The notes: generated by a model not told the origin, from the sequence alone. Positions 1-11,640 are shown, counted from the stretch's first letter. The stretch: DNA of 64,000 bases from Aquilaria yunnanensis (GCA_039654915.1 CM077596.1:62001-126000); one strand, 5' to 3'. Numbers and translations are program-made.

Positions 1-186
1 GATAGTCTTTGCTTCAAGAAGGATTGGTTTGCTAGATGGGAAAATAGGGAAGAGATACCTCGATCAAATGTGTTAAGGACCTCAGGTGATGAAAAATGGG
101 TTAGCATTAGAGCGTTGGATAGGTGTTATCTCAAATCCGTGAACATGGAAAATCAAGGTGCTTGCAACCAACCAAATAATTTTTAG
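1..186 (+). other. Open reading stretch at the window edge, unrecognised
   Basis: Frame 1 is open from the window edge to a TAG at 184-186 and reads about 61 residues, with DWFARWENREEIPR near its start. It does not look like the glycine-rich protein whose exon begins at 408, and I recognise no family. It could be an insertion inside an upstream intron of that gene or a chance open frame. From 187 to 407 I see only AT-rich intron-like sequence. Confidence 0.2.
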
Positions 187-407
187 GTTAGTGCCTACTT
201 TAGTTGATTTATATTAATGATTGAACTCACTGCCTTTGATTATGGCTCAGTTGAACTGCGTTATGGTGTCATAGTTCCATAGTTTCATTTTCACTTTCAT
301 AGTTTCATCATTTCATTTTCATGTAATGGTTTATAATTAGAATGTTGGTTCTGGATTCTCCAGCATGTCAATCTGATCTTGTTGCCATATATATTTCCTA
401 CATGCAG

Positions 408-3400
408 AGGTGGATTTGGCAGGGGTCAAGGTCATGATGGGAAAAGCGGTACACTCACAGGAAAACCCTGTCCAAAAGGACTTTATGGAATTTATTGTCA
501 GGTAAAATTGCAAAACAACTTCATATTGTTTATCATACTTGTACTCATTTCAGTGGAGTATTAATAAATTGATTTAGGTAGACGGATTGAAAAAAGGATT
601 TGCCTTTTTAGAGCCTGTAGTGGAAGTGTGGAACTTCTCTTATACCAAGCAGGATTTTGTTAACTTATAAAGCTGGGCCACAATTTTAGGATTAAAGCTT
701 AGTTGATTGACCAGATATTATTTGATTCATAGGAGTGTGCCATACCTATTATCATTCTTGACAAGTATATGAATAAGTGCTTGTCAGATTGAAGGTTTAG
801 ACAATTTTATGCAAGAATCATACTCATTTTGTTTGCTGTCAGTTCTTTGTTGATTTCTTGATGGCAGATTTTTTTTTGTTCTGAAAGTGGTATTTGGAAA
901 TCCTCACTGAATTTCTTATCATATCCACATAGCTAATATTTTTCACTCTTTTTTGTTATAGCAACAAAATAGTTGTAATTATTACTTCTGGTTTTTGTAA
1001 ATAAATTTTTCACTGCTGCCTATTACTTCTGTTGCAGGAATGCCCTATCGGAACTTTTAAGAATGCCAGTGGATCTGATAGAGCACTTTGTTATAAGTGC
1101 CCATCTAATGAGCTCCCACGCCGTGGTGTGTATCTTTATATACGAGGTATTTTCAGATTTTCTACAGCATTATTCCTTTTATTGAAGAGTTGCTGTACTC
1201 ATTAATTACTTTCTGAAGCTTGAAATTGCCTTTTTTAATTTCTGACTCTTGTCAAGAACAAAAGCAGATTAATTAAAAGGCTTTTTAATTTCCAGGTGTT
1301 TGTTTGTAATGTTAAATTCATAATTTAGTCCCTAGTCAAACAATCTATAATTGAATCACTTTTCATTTCTGAGTAGGTGGTGTCACTGAAAATCCCTGTC
1401 CCTACAAGTGCATCTCGGACAGATATCGTATGCCAAAATGTTATACTGCACTGGAGGAGTTGATAGACACCTTTGGCGGGCCTTGGCTGTTCAGTTTTCT
1501 TCTTCTAGCTGTCCTTGTTCTGTTGGCCCTTGTTCTGAGTGTTGCACGGTTGAAGTATGTTGGTGCTGATGAACTACCTGCTCGTGTTCCTGCTCATCGC
1601 AACTCTAGAATAGATCATTCTTTCCCTTTTCTAGAGTCATTGAATGAGGTGTACATTTGTATTTTTGTGTCTAATTTGTAGTTTGATCTTTTTGCATGTT
1701 TGTCGGAAGACGACATTCTGAATATCATCATTCAGGCAATGGTCCTCTCTTGCCCCTGTTTGCAGGTGTTGGAGACGAATAGGATTGAAGAAACACAGAG
1801 CCATGTGCACCGAATGTACTTTATGGGACCAAACACTTTCACTGAACCTTGGCATCTAGTGCATTCTCCTCCAGACCAAGTGACTGAGATTGTGTATGCT
1901 CTTCATTTCCCCCTTTGTTGGATTCTTGTTTCAAAAAAAGTCTTGACCTTAGTTTTACTACTTTACCACCTCCCATCATCTTCCTTGCCCATCAGTGGTG
2001 CTAGGTATTGCAGTTACTTTTATTTACAAAATTAATTACTTCTTATATGATGTTCAGATTCTTCTTTGCTCTTCAAACTGCTATATGAGATGACTCTTTT
2101 TACATTGTCTGCTGACAATTTTGGTTTCATCTATTTCTCAGTTATGAGGATGCTTTCAATAGGTTTGTGGATGAAATCAATAACTTAGCTACATATCAGT
2201 GGTGGGAAGGATCCATCCACAGCATACTTTCTGTTGTTGCATACCCTCTTGCATGGTCCTGGCTGCAATGGCGTCGTCAGCAGAAGTTGCAGCACCTTCG
2301 TGAATTTGTTCGGTCCGAATATGATCATGCCTGCTTACGCTCTTGTCGTTCACGTGCTCTATATGAGGGTCTTAAGGTTCTTTCTTCTGGAGTCTAAATT
2401 TTAATTTATGTTCATATATATGCTTCTTTAACTCTGAAGGGTATGTTGGGGAATAGATGTTAGCAATTGGGGTTTGAGATCGGGATAAATTATAAGGCTA
2501 ACTTTTATCATTAAGAGTTAGGGAGATGCTATCACTAATATGAAAAATTTTCCAATAATTGTGAACATTTTTGCCTAATAGAGCCTAACTGTTATGGTGT
2601 CTTCAACTTGTCATGGCATCCATCTGTCCCTAGTTATGTTGTCCTCATTTGAAAATGGTCATTTCTGCAGCATTTGAGGATTGAGTTTTAAATTGTGCTA
2701 TAGTTACTGGTTGCTAGGAGACACGTCAAATGGTGGGTTAAATTGGGTTTTGTTTAGGCTATCACAGTTTTTGTATGATGTCAGATAGGGAGTCACTCTC
2801 GTGTCAGGGCATTACGGATTGTGGGTAACTGGGTCACTTTGGGTCTGGTTTCCCTATCGGTCCTGAGTGCAACAAGTCTTGGCTGTCTTAGGTGTCGAGT
2901 CCAAGAAGTCCCCAAATTTTTTGGCCTATTAAGTGGTGCTTGATGTTGTCCATGTCGTTTTGTCAACGGGTTTATTTGTGCTTTATGTTATGGTGAGGCA
3001 TGAGGCTTTTCTGCCCATTGCCAATCGGTTTTAGGTTGGATGCATTAACATGGGTGACAGGTTCACCAAGTTCTAATCAGTTTTGGACTTGGATCCACAT
3101 CAAGTCTTGGTTTGTTTTGGGTGTTGGTTTCAATAGGTCGTTTTTCCTGTGGTCATTCAGTCTTGCTTTTTCGTTTTCTTCCTTGGGGTCACCTTAATCT
3201 AGGGTAATCTTGGGTAGTCATTTGTATATTGATCACTTGAAGGTTGGATGGTTTTGAATATCTGCTCATCATAGACTGGTGGTAGAAGAACTCATCCAAG
3301 CACAATAAGCATTTTATTATCGGTGGTTCGATGAGAGAGCAAAACCATAAAGACATTATGTGCACACTAATCATTATGGCATATTTTGATGTCTCACCAC

Positions 3401-6170
3401 CTTTTTGTTTTAATCAATTGTTTATAGGTTCTGTTATTGTTAACATATTTTAGTGTAGTTTCATTATTTCCATGTTTAGACTTCTAATTTATGTAAAGGT
3501 TAAAACACAATAAGTATTTTTATCTGTGGTTTGATGAGAGAGCAAAACCATAAAGACATTATGTGCACACTAATTTGCATGGCACATTATGACGCATTGT
3601 GCCGTTATGAATTTACAACGTTTGATTATATTGAGTTTAGGTTCTCGGATCATGAGTTTGGGTTCCTGGTCAGTCAGGTTCTGGTCGTCTTGTTTTGGGT
3701 TGTCCCAGGTTGAAGTTATCTCAGTTGCTGGTCATTCTCAGGTTTGGGTCATCTAGGGCCAAGTTGGGCCAGGTTAGAGTCGTTACTTATACAGTCTAAT
3801 TCAGGTTGGATCAGGTAGGTTGTTATGCCAGATCAAAGTTTTGCTATCTCTAGTTTCCACAGTGCCTTGCTAGACTACTTCAAGGCACACACATGAAGTT
3901 ATGTGAAAAATATTTTAGAATCTAGCTGAGACTTGTTTAGTAACCAAACTAAAACAAATTGTTAGAACTTGTGGAAGAATAACAGCTTTGCAACTAATGG
4001 TTGGGGTTGTGTATCTGGAACATAACCTTTCTGTTCCCAAGTGTTTGTTCCTTTGATCAGTTATCTGCCCGGTTTATTTCAGTATCTCGAAAGATGAGCT
4101 AAACCTTTTGTTGCTTCTTCGTCCTTGTCATAATCATTGATTGATGAACGCTGGTTTTCCTATGTTTTCAGATAAGTATCCTGTGCAACCAGGGTCTCTA
4201 TTTTTTATGTCTTTTCTTTGCTTGATTGGTTATGTTACCTGTTTTATAATAACAGAATCGATAACTCAAAATAAATATCCTCTCCCCAAACAACCTGTAG
4301 ATCCTCACAGCTGATGACTAAGAGTTTAGGCTATGAAAAAAAAGGCTTTTCATATGAGAGGGAGCTCTTGGAAAGGAGAGTCTGCTTTGTTTTTCTTGTT
4401 TGGGAGAGGAGAGAGAGAATCTGTCTTCACTTTCTTGATCCCCACCACATCATAATGCAGGTAGCTGCAACTGCTGATTTGATGCTTGCATACATGGACT
4501 TTTTTTGTGGTGGTGATGAGAAGAGGAATGACCTTCCTGCTCGTCTTCGTCAGAGACTCCCAATGTGCTTGCTTTTTGGGGGAGATGGAAATTACATGAC
4601 ACCATTTTCTCTTGAAAGTGACACTGTCCTTACTAGCTTAATGAGTCAGGTATGCAGTTCTACTTATTATGAGATTTCCAACCCTTGAAACACGTCTCAT
4701 TTAATGGCGTGTTCCCAGGTTGAAATGGCTCTGATATTCTCTTTTAAATTGATTTGTCAGTCTGTTCCACCTACCACATGGTATCGCTTTGTGGCTGGCC
4801 TAAATGCTCAACTGCGCCTAGTTTCTCGGGCACACTTAAAAATTACCTTTTCTCATGTCATCAGCTGGCTTGAAACACATGCAAACCCAGCTTTAAGTTC
4901 ACATGGTGTACGTGTGGACATTGCCTGGTCTCAGCCTACCTCTTCAGGTTATTGTCAGTTTGGGCTTTTGGTACATGCTCTCGGAAATGAAACAGGAGAA
5001 CAATCAATTGAAGAACACTTGCTACCAAGTGAAGAGTCAGAGTATGCAGTTCCTTCTCTTTTCGCCATCTTTGGCTTTTCAATTTAACACTGAATAACCT
5101 ATTGTCTGTTCTCATGTTGAGCTGTCCTTTGCCTAGAGTTTGTAAGAGAGACCTGGGGATCTATCCAAATGCGGGTGAGCATATGCTGATGCGTAAAAGG
5201 ATCTATGGAGGAATTTTGCATCTAAACAACTTACAGACTCTTAAAGTGAAGAGGGGAATTTGTTGTCCTCCATCTTTTATTGTTTGGAATACAAAACCCG
5301 TCAGTCATCAGGTAATTGAAATTCATCAATGTCTGTCCTGTTTTTGCATTTACGTTTCAGGATCACACCCTCACTCTATCCTGTCTATTTTGTAGGATCT
5401 AGTAGGCTTGCTGATCTCCTTGCTACTTCTGGCAGATTTTAGTTTAGTTTTGCTGATTTTGCTACAGCTGTATTCTATATCTCTACTAGATTTCTTTCTA
5501 GTTTTGTTCATCCTTCCTCTTGCCATACTGCTGCCATTCCCTGCTGGCATCAATGCCTTGTTCGGTCATGGTCATAAGCGGTCTGCTGCCCTTTCTCGTC
5601 TCTATGCTTTGTGGAACATTACGTCCCTGATTAACATTGTAAGTTGACTACCTTACATCAGGTGATTTTGTAGGTAGTCGTTAATCAACGCATATGCCTT
5701 GAAAGCACTGGCTATTTGGAAGTAGACTCTGTTTCAAGTCACCTCGTTGCAGTCGATTATATTCTTCTTCTTTATCATGGGCCTGGTAAAATCGGAGAGA
5801 GTTGGAGTGTCTGCTTCTGATTGTTTTCATCATTTTATTTCTTGGGCAGGTAACTGCTTTGATCTGTGGATTTTTGCACCATAGAAGCCACTCAAGTGAC
5901 AATCATCCAAACTTTCAGGCCTGGAATTTTAGCATGTATGTTGGTTTGAGTGCCTTTGGTTTGACCGAAACAGCTAAACAAGTAGCAATCTCTGATGTTG
6001 CGTCTCCTGTTGTTTTGTGCAGGGATGAAAGTGAATGGTGGATGCTTCCTTGTGGACTGTTTCTTTGTAAAGTTATTCAGATACGACTCGTTGATCGCCA
6101 CGTGGCCAACGAGGAAATCCAAGACCACTCCTTGTATAGCAATGACCCTGATTTGTTCTGGCAAACCTGA
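408..6170 (+). CDS. Large plant glycine-rich multi-span membrane protein, C-terminal part (5' truncated)
   Basis: Eleven exons are visible: 408-501, 1038-1146, 1377-1648, 1766-1893, 2142-2376, 4461-4649, 4761-5041, 5137-5311, 5396-5638, 5850-5935, 6023-6170. All junctions are GT..AG and the phases agree, giving about 650 residues ending in DPDLFWQT. The 5' exons lie before the window. The product matches the conserved C-terminal half of plant 'glycine-rich protein' genes of the Arabidopsis AT5G11700/AT5G47020/AT4G32920 type. A Cys-rich EGF-like stretch (GKPCPKGLYGIYC, ECPIGTF, CPYKCISDRY) is followed by a transmembrane helix (FSFLLLAVLVLLALVL). A cytosolic block follows (LNAQLRLV, WLETHANPAL), then a cluster of hydrophobic helices encoded by 5396-5935. 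Function is not established; a cell-surface or endomembrane role is inferred from the topology. The 2.1 kb intron at 2377-4460 holds a direct repeat. Confidence 0.93.
3305..3590 (+). repeat. Pair of ~80 bp direct repeats in a large intron
   Basis: About 80 bp at 3305-3384 recur at 3507-3586. Both contain the run TTCGATGAGAGAGCAAAACC or TTTGATGAGAGAGCAAAACC followed by ATAAAGACATTATGTGCACA. The copies lie about 200 bp apart in the 2377-4460 intron. The surrounding intron is rich in degenerate GGGTC/GGTTG words. No coding potential or TIRs were seen, so the origin is probably a decayed repeat. Confidence 0.7.
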
Positions 6171-6898
6171 GTGCATCCATCAGTTAGGTGTAGGAAATTG
6201 GTAGAATTCAGTACAGAACAGTTGCAGCCTCTAGTTTTTTTTATGGTTTTTTGGTGATTAATCCAACAAACAAGGACAGTCATTTTGACATTGCTAGTGT
6301 TGGAGCAGTATTACCTTTTGTTATGCATGGTCGATGCATCAATTAGCCCCCGAGCTCTGCTATATTGGACTTGTGGTGACAACAATAAGCTTAAACAGTT
6401 GAGCGAAAGCTTGTTTGTTTGAGTTATTTCTTCCACCATGTTTGGGAATTATATAGGTCTCATTGTTCTTTTATTCTAGAGCAGGGCAACTGGGGAATTG
6501 CATTTATGGAAAGGGGGCCTGGACATTAAAACAACAGCAACCTTATACGTAAGCACTTTAGATAATTGAAGAATTTCCAAGTGCCATTTTACCCGTGAAA
6601 AAGAAGTACGAAAAAGAAGTATGGTACGGTAAGTTATACTAAGCATTCCGAAAGCAAGAGCAGGGAGTAAAAGTGAGTGAAAAAATGTCATTTTTCAAAA
6701 TTTAAGTAAAAATGTTGTGAAAATAAAAGTGGGAATGACAATTGAAAGCAAAAGTGAAAGTGGGAAAGTGGGAGTTGTAACCTAAAATAGAAAGATTATA
6801 TAACTTAGATAATGCCTCCATTGGGTTTATGTGAACCATTAATTGATGTGTGCCTTTTTATAGTTTAGAGGGCAAAGTGACTGAGTCCAAATAGTGTC
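6171..6898. other. 3' UTR and intergenic spacer
   Basis: Sequence after the TGA at 6168-6170. The first few hundred bases are presumably 3' UTR. The rest is AT-rich with no recognisable gene; the open frames here are short and show no family signature. Confidence 0.5.
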
Positions 6899-6906
6899 AT
6901 CTTTGC

Positions 6907-8100
6907 TAAAGATGGCAATTGAGTGGGTCGGGTCAGGTCATTCAGGTTTAGGTTTAATCGGGTTAGCATGTATTCAGGTTCAGGTCGGGTTATTTGAGCT
7001 CAGTTTGATTTCGGGTTTAGGTTGGGTTAGACCGGGTTTATTTTAGTTTAGATCCAATCAGGTCGGGTTATAAGATCTTTGATCAGATTCAATTTGATTG
7101 TCGGGTTTACTCGGTTCATTGATGCATAAGTTGAAATCGTTAAATTGATTCAATTTTTTTGTTTAATTTTGATTAAAATTTAATTTAACTAGACATAAAA
7201 ATCATATAAAATTTATGAAGATATATTAATATATAATTTATTTAATAAAATACTCCCTCTATGTTAAATTTTTTGTAATATTCACTATTTAACAATTAAT
7301 CTATGATTTTTTATTTTCAACATTTTGGTATATAAAAGAAAAATGATTATATTAAATAATAAATAAAGATCTATAGTTTCTAAATATATACTTTTTAAAT
7401 TTTTTTCTAACAAATAATCTCTATCCCATTTTCTTTGCTCTATTTAACTTTTCTGACTAGTTTGACATAAATTTATTTATATTATTGTTTATTAAAAAAT
7501 TAAAAAAATATATTTAAAATTTGTAGATCTTGATTTATTATTCATGTATAAAATAGTTTATTTATATATTAAAATGTTGAAAATAAAAAATTATATGTTA
7601 ATTGTTAAAATATGAATGGTGTAAATAATTTGAGATATAACAAGTAATATGAATAAATTCAATTCAAACTATTCAAAAAAGTTAAATATTTTAAAGAATA
7701 TGAGACAAAATGGGTACTATAATTTCTAAAACCTAATTATTTTTATCTTTCTCTCACTGTTTCACAATTGGTTTCCCATAGTTCTAACTCGCTCACTCTA
7801 TAACACAAAATATATTAGCAGAATAGAAGAAACTTATAAAGTTTTTGTCGACCATATATTTTATATTGATTTAAGTTAAAATCAAATATTATCGGATTTA
7901 GTCATCGGATCAGGTAGGGTTCGGGTTCGGGTTTGGGTTAGGGTTTTCTCAGGTTTCACTTTAGTTAGTTTGAGCTCATGTTGGGTTGGGTACAATCATA
8001 TTCAGGTCGTTGACTTTTCTGGCCAAATCAGATCAGATCAGACTTTGGTTCTAATAGGTTGGATCAGATCTTCAGGTCGGATCAAATTTTAACACCTCTA
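6907..8100. mobile_element. hAT-type non-autonomous transposon with 8-bp target duplication
   Basis: The element begins TAAAGATGGCAATT and its other end, read on the minus strand, begins TAGAGGTGTTAAAATT, so the TIRs are degenerate. It is flanked by a perfect 8-bp duplication ATCTTTGC at 6899-6906 and 8101-8108. The match extends to 12 bp because the element itself starts with TAAA. Length is about 1.19 kb. Both ends carry GGGT/GGTTCGGGTT-like repeats in the same orientation, and the middle is very AT-rich. No transposase frame is present. An 8-bp duplication with a TA(G/A).G.TG.. terminus is typical of plant hAT elements; the class assignment is inference. Confidence 0.72.
7253..7714. mobile_element. 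Nested Stowaway-like fold-back MITE
   Basis: It lies wholly inside the hAT-type element. It starts CTCCCTCTATGTTAAA after a TA (7251-7252), ends ...CAAAATGGG before a TA (7715-7716), and is about 460 bp long. The arms are inverted: the stretch around 7283-7340 (AACATTTTGGTATATAAA) pairs with about 7556-7612 (TTTATATATTAAAATGTT). CTCCCTC ends with TA duplications are typical of Tc1/mariner Stowaway MITEs. Outer ends are inferred. Confidence 0.55.
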
Positions 8101-8112
8101 ATCTTTGCTAAA

Positions 8113-8685
8113 AAGTGGTGGAATGGAACTCGATGTCTAGCTAAATTGGTTGATGTTTTGACCTCCCAACCCAAAATCGAAAAATCAGAGGTTTCAGTTT
8201 GACGAAAGTTAATAGGGGGTATTAACGTGTTTTGTGTTCAGGATGCTGACAATATGTGGGCTTCACATGCTTTGTAGACATATCTGCCCCTGTACTTGTT
8301 CTTCCCTTCCCACCAACCCCAACTCTCCCAGACTGACTTCTTTCTCATGTCTTTACTTCAAGTCATCCAGCCATTTTGTTCCATTGTCTCTTGGTTTATG
8401 ATATATTACACGTTCCATCGTTCTATCCGATTTTCCAGCTATTATGTTAATCCTTCAATACCCTGCATTTTTTTTGTTCTTCAGGCCATTTCACCCTAGA
8501 CTGTGACCATGCCTTTTGACAGAGGACAATGACCAACTGCCAAATAAGACTCTTTCGTTTTAGTTCCAAATGGTTGAATCTCTCCGATCAAACAAACCCC
8601 ACACGACAGGAGCCGAATTTGAGAAGGGACGTTACTGCCTGTCCTCCTCAGCCAATCACCGGCTTGGATTTCTCCAATCGAACAG
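8113..8685. other. Intergenic sequence, no gene recognised
   Basis: Mixed AT-rich sequence between the hAT element and the ubiquitin pseudogene. Short open frames near 8296 and 8529 lack any family signature upstream of the ubiquitin-like part. Confidence 0.4.
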
Positions 8686-8966
8686 ATCTTGTCCTCCTCC
8701 TTCGAGGCAGCACACAGATCTTCTTGAAATCTCTCATCGTCAAGACCATCTTCCTCAAGACAGAACGCTCCAACATGATCGGAAACGTCAAGACTGAAAT
8801 CTAGATCAGCAGAGGCTCAACTTCACCGGAAAATGGCCGGAGGACAGTCGGACCCTTGCTGATTATAACATCTGGAAGGAATCGACCCTCCATCTCCCCC
8901 TTCGACTTCATGGTGGGATGCAGATCTTCGACAAATTTTGGCCAGAAAGACCATAACCCTCTTTAA
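8686..8966 (+). pseudogene. Polyubiquitin pseudogene fragment
   Basis: Three consecutive ubiquitin pieces can be read with frame breaks. First is the end of one unit (LVLLLRG at about 8690). Next is a near-complete unit starting QIFLKSLIVKTIFLKTE (canonical QIFVKTLTGKTITLEVE). This unit has lost about eight codons where QDKEGIPP should be, with a frame change near 8801-8804. It resumes as [20 protein letters not shown] and [17 protein letters not shown]. The third unit begins with MQIF at about 8918 and breaks after a few codons, with CCATAACCCTC (from KTITL) at about 8950. The head-to-tail arrangement is that of polyubiquitin genes. Frameshifts, the internal deletion and an in-frame TAG mean it cannot make ubiquitin. 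No introns are visible. Confidence 0.85.
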
Positions 8967-9388
8967 ACAATTCTTGGGTATGGAGACGGTTTTGACTGAT
9001 TTGACTAGTAAATAAGGCCATCTTGTTGGTCTTTTGTTTAATGCATTGAGAGGTGATGCCTTGAAGGGCCTATTAATTGAGGAAAACACGTTAGCAGACT
9101 TGTGTTTGCAGTAAAGGAACTAAATTTCTCTCATCCTCACACTTGTACTGAAATGACAAGTTTTACTGGACAAAAAGTGGTCCGACATCCTCCAGGTTTT
9201 GGGCATTGATCAGTTGGCCTTTAACTACTATAAACTTTCAAATCTCTACTTGTAAATGATTTTGAATAAAAGTGAAAAACAAAAAACAGTAGTGGAGTGA
9301 ATTATGTAAATCTTTTGAAAGGTGGCAGAAAAAAAAAGGAAGAAAACAGTGAATGTCATCACACACAGCGGGCATGAGTCTTTGGGCC
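8967..9388. other. Spacer with a short coding-like remnant
   Basis: At about 8977-9112 the plus strand reads GMETVLTDLTSK, then a stop, then GHLVGLLFNALRGDALKGLL and IEENTLADLCLQ, ending at TAA. The composition looks like degraded coding sequence, but I do not recognise the family. The rest of the stretch is AT-rich without features. Confidence 0.3.
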
Positions 9389-9811
9389 CAGCAGCGGAGC
9401 TACATTATGCTGGGAGGGGCCTGTTGCCCCATTGGGAATTTAGAAAAAACGTAAATATGGGATAGTAATTTGGTGATTTTGTCAAAATTTAAGGATTATG
9501 TGTGCATTTTGCACCCCCAAATATTGTGGAAAAATATAAAGATGGGGGGCAATAAGGTAGGCACTGAAGAAAGTAGGGACCCAGTGAGTAGTTATTCCCT
9601 CTACATTAAGGGGATATTCTAACATAGAGTAAATGCACTATTAGTCCTCAAACGTTTCCAACTTGTACGATTTGCTCCTTGATCTTTGAATTAGTGTGAA
9701 TTAGTCCCAATTTACAGCTTTACCTAACCGCGACGTCGTCTCTCTCCTCCGGGCTCCTCCGACTCTCCTCCAGGCTTGCCCCCCGAACCAAAAATCCTGG
9801 TTCCGCCACTG
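9389..9811. mobile_element. Short hAT-type (Tip100-like) element with perfect 8-bp target duplication
   Basis: The left end is CAGCAGCGGAGC. The right end read on the minus strand is CAGTGGCGGAACC. The flanks carry the perfect 8-bp duplication TTTGGGCC (9381-9388 and 9812-9819). The element is 423 bp with no transposase. The CAG(T/G)GGCGGA(G/A)CC terminus is that of Tip100-type plant hATs. Around 9626-9700 it contains a piece resembling the 5' terminus of the MULE family seen at 60331 (AAATGCACTATTAGTCC), so it may be composite. Confidence 0.75.
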
Positions 9812-9819
9812 TTTGGGCC

Positions 9820-10260
9820 CAATTTCCAAGTCGGCCGCAGCCGTCCACTCGCAGTGCGGCTATGGCGGCGCCTCTTTGTCTCCATCAATGGCGGTCGTAA
9901 GTTGTTAGCGTCACTAATAAACGCAAAAAAGAACCAGAAATCGGTCGCCGGGAAGATTGACAACAGCATATCTAAGACAAAAGCCAAGGGAGCAAATACA
10001 ATTTCAGACGTCTTCCGCCTCCGCCTTTACCTTTGTCAATGATCCCGACATTTAAGTAATTTGCAGCCGGTTAATCAGACATTTTGGCAATTTCTGCCGA
10101 CCCCCCATATTTGCTAGTAGAAGGAAATTACACTATCCCTTGAGGCTGAGGTTTAAAATATAGAATAAGTATTATGTAAGCCTATGCCATAAGTCATCCC
10201 CTGATAATATAGAAATTGACAACTTGACCCAGCTGTCTACAAATCAGCCAATCACACCAC
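9820..10260. other. Spacer, no gene recognised
   Basis: A moderately GC-rich start (open frames around 9776-10042 on both strands without family signature) passes into AT-rich sequence. I see no RNA gene, TIR or recognisable protein. Confidence 0.35.
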
Positions 10261-11640
10261 TGTTCCACAAAATCCTACAAATTCCCTTTTTTTTTTTCCT
10301 AAGTTTTTTCTCTTTGCCTTTTCTTTTCTTTTGTTTTATTTTTCATCAAGCAGCAACCTCATTTGGCACTTTTCTGTTGCTCTTTTTTCACTTTTTTTCT
10401 TAGAACAAAAAAAATGTCTTTTTTTACACTATATATTTTTTTCATATTGCTTACATTTAATTATCCATTCTCTTATTTCGTTAGTTTTCTACGATTTCAG
10501 TTGTTCACTATGTTTTAGTTTTTCTTTGATTTCAGTTATTTGTTTTGATTTAATTTTTTTTTTATAATTTCACTGCTTTATTTGATTTAGATTTTTTTTC
10601 TAATTTCATTCTTTGCTCTAGTTTGTTTTTTCCTCTAATATATCCTAAAAAGAAATCAGAAATTTAGTACAAGAAAGTCTAAAAAAAAGAAATCAAGCAA
10701 CAAAAACTAAAATATTGAGACCTTATTTGTTCTTTTATCTATTCCTATTTAGTCTTTTATTAGTAGTTAATTGTTCATTTATCTGTAGTTTTTTTATTCT
10801 TGTACAAGCAATTGTTTGTTATTTTATCAATTTTTATTTGCTCTCTAAATAATCTAGCTGTATGTTCTTTTACTAGTAATTATTTTTTTTTTATCAATAG
10901 TTGTTTGTTCTTTTATCAATTCATATTTGTTCTTTAGATAAATTAGCTGTCTATTGTTTTATTAGTAATTATTTTTTCTGTTATCAATAATTATTTGTTA
11001 TTTTATCAGTAGTTGTTTGTTCTTTTATTAACTTATACTTTGTTCTTTAAATAAATTAGTTGTCTATTTCTTTTGTTCTTTTATTATTAGTTGTTTGTTT
11101 TTTTATAAATTTCTACTTGTTCTTTAGATAAACTAGTTATATGTTCTTTTATTAGTAGTTATTCATTCTTTTATCCATAGTTGTTTGTTCTTTTATAAAT
11201 TCCTACTTGTGCTTTTGATAAACTAGTTATTTATTTTTTTATTAGCAATTAAAAAAATAAATAAGAACTGATAAAAGAACAAACAACAACAGATAAAAGA
11301 ATAGATAAAATTGATACAAATAAATACATTAAAAAATCTAAAAAAATAGATAAAACTAATAAACAAAGATATAAAAATTAATAAAAGAATAGATAAAAAA
11401 ACTGGGAACAATACAAAAAAATGCAAAGAACAAAAAAGGAAAAGGAAAAGAAAAGAATCAAAAGTGAATTGGGAAAACAAAAGAAAAAACGGGTAGAGGA
11501 ACGCAAAAGATAAAATAAAAGGGAATGAAACGGAAACGAAAATAGACGAAATGAAACGAGTAAAAGAAAGTAGACAGAAATATAAGAAACGAAAAATAAA
11601 AGAAACGAAAAGGGAAAGAAACCGAAAAAAGTAGACAAAA
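10260..11640. repeat. Strand-asymmetric T-rich/A-rich tract with a degenerate ~90-bp tandem array
   Basis: From 10260 to about 11240 the plus strand is T-rich; from 11245 to 11640 it is A/purine-rich. The words reverse: TTGTTCTTTTAT on the left and ATAAAAGAAC on the right. Inside the left part a degenerate tandem array spans about 10770-11250. The landmark TAG(C/T)TGT or TAGTTAT recurs at 10855, 10944, 11058, 11134 and 11224, i.e. 76-114 bp apart. Each unit carries GTTTGTTCTTTTAT and TTGTTCTTTAGATAAA. All open frames here are low-complexity and are not called as genes. Confidence 0.65.

Noticed and set aside
4314..4460. Upstream extension of the exon at 4461 with its own ATG
   Set aside because: The acceptor at 4459-4460 joins in phase to the exon ending at 2376 and restores the conserved LYEGLKVAATADLML; the extension is intron.
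6911..8112. Alternative reading of the 6907 element with a 12-bp duplication and retroposon origin
   Set aside because: The 12-bp match is explained by an 8-bp duplication followed by the TAAA that starts the element; the termini form degenerate TIRs and no poly(A) tail exists.
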